This document shows, one piece after another, positions 31,926 to 32,034 of a stretch of 32,034 bases of DNA. Made by a program: the position numbers and the translations under genes. How positions within the stretch are numbered: the stretch's first letter is position 1; every line of letters starts with the position of its first letter. The stretch is taken from assembly GCA_014382715.1 (NCBI GenBank), contig JACNJD010000205.1:1-32034 (forward strand), read 5' to 3'. The DNA is from Candidatus Desulfacyla euxinica. Lineage in GTDB: Bacteria > Desulfobacterota > DSM-4660 > Desulfatiglandales > Desulfatiglandaceae. A model generated the notes under the pieces. That model did not search any database and was not told the DNA's origin. It saw only the letters and a program-made list of their open reading frames with translations.

Positions 31926-32034
31926 AGTGTTAGGCATACTCGCAACATAAGAGCTCATATTGTTAAATTTAATTGGTTACAGTTATTTATTTAAATCTAT
32001 AAGTTCGCGTATTAAATAGCATAATTAGGCAATA

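Noticed and set aside
24954-31960. Terminal inverted repeats of the RIT element (near 24960 and 31945)
   Set aside because: A weak resemblance around CTCTCATAATTTTG and the complement of CATAAGAGCTCATATTG needs gaps and is not better than chance, so the outer borders of the element are left undefined.

Overview
The window looks like a chromosomal segment from a Desulfobacterota-type (deltaproteobacterial) anaerobe. The evidence is indirect: a Liv-type transporter next to an acyl-CoA ligase and an etfBA pair, a large PAS/GAF histidine kinase, FmdB and SEC-C proteins, and short intergenic GAATT- and GAACCCT-type repeats of a kind I associate with that group. No rRNA or marker gene is present, so the assignment is an inference.

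Layout. (1) 1-6021, plus strand: a branched-chain-amino-acid-type ABC transporter operon livK(partial)-livH-livM-livG-livF, followed at once by an AMP-forming acyl-CoA ligase. A strong hairpin/T-run lies between livK and livH. (2) 6025-10737, minus: a 1570-residue protein I cannot name, with a possible methyltransferase-like stretch and a degenerate HD-like patch. (3) 11129-13724, plus: a TetR/FadR-type regulator, then etfB and etfA. The regulator's promoter carries a perfect 18-bp match to the fatty-acid FadR (YsiA) box as I remember it from Bacillus, where the same regulator sits with etfB-etfA. (4) 13892-15567, plus: tRNA-Met(CAU), a HExxH protein, an FmdB zinc-ribbon protein and an unknown protein. 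(5) 15675-21931, minus: a YhcC/TIGR01212-type radical SAM protein, a PAS-PAS-GAF-GAF histidine kinase, an exported protein with a 12-glycine tail, and a class III cyclase with a C-terminal CHASE2 domain.

(6) 21932-24545 is a repeat-rich accessory region: a small coding remnant, a hairpin-bounded element resembling IS200/IS605 ends, 7-bp tandem repeats, a 120-bp element with terminal inverted repeats, and a 180-bp nested palindrome cluster just ahead of an AT-rich trypsin-like protease gene. A 70-residue ORF and GGGTCAA/TTGACCC hairpins follow. (7) 24546-24953, minus: a SEC-C protein.

(8) 24999-31762, plus: the most striking part, a mobile element of the recombinase-in-trio (RIT) type. Three tyrosine recombinase genes overlap end to start, and upstream of them, in the same direction, lie a Cys/His-rich protein, a 30-codon ORF with an excellent Shine-Dalgarno sequence, and a winged-helix-like protein. 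The middle recombinase is split by a complete 2450-bp insertion sequence (27980-30429) carrying a DUF4338/DruA-like gene and an ISKra4-type transposase. The IS has inverted ends beginning GGGAGCATTACC and an 8-bp target duplication AGCATCTT. Removing the IS and one duplicate restores a single 325-residue recombinase frame.
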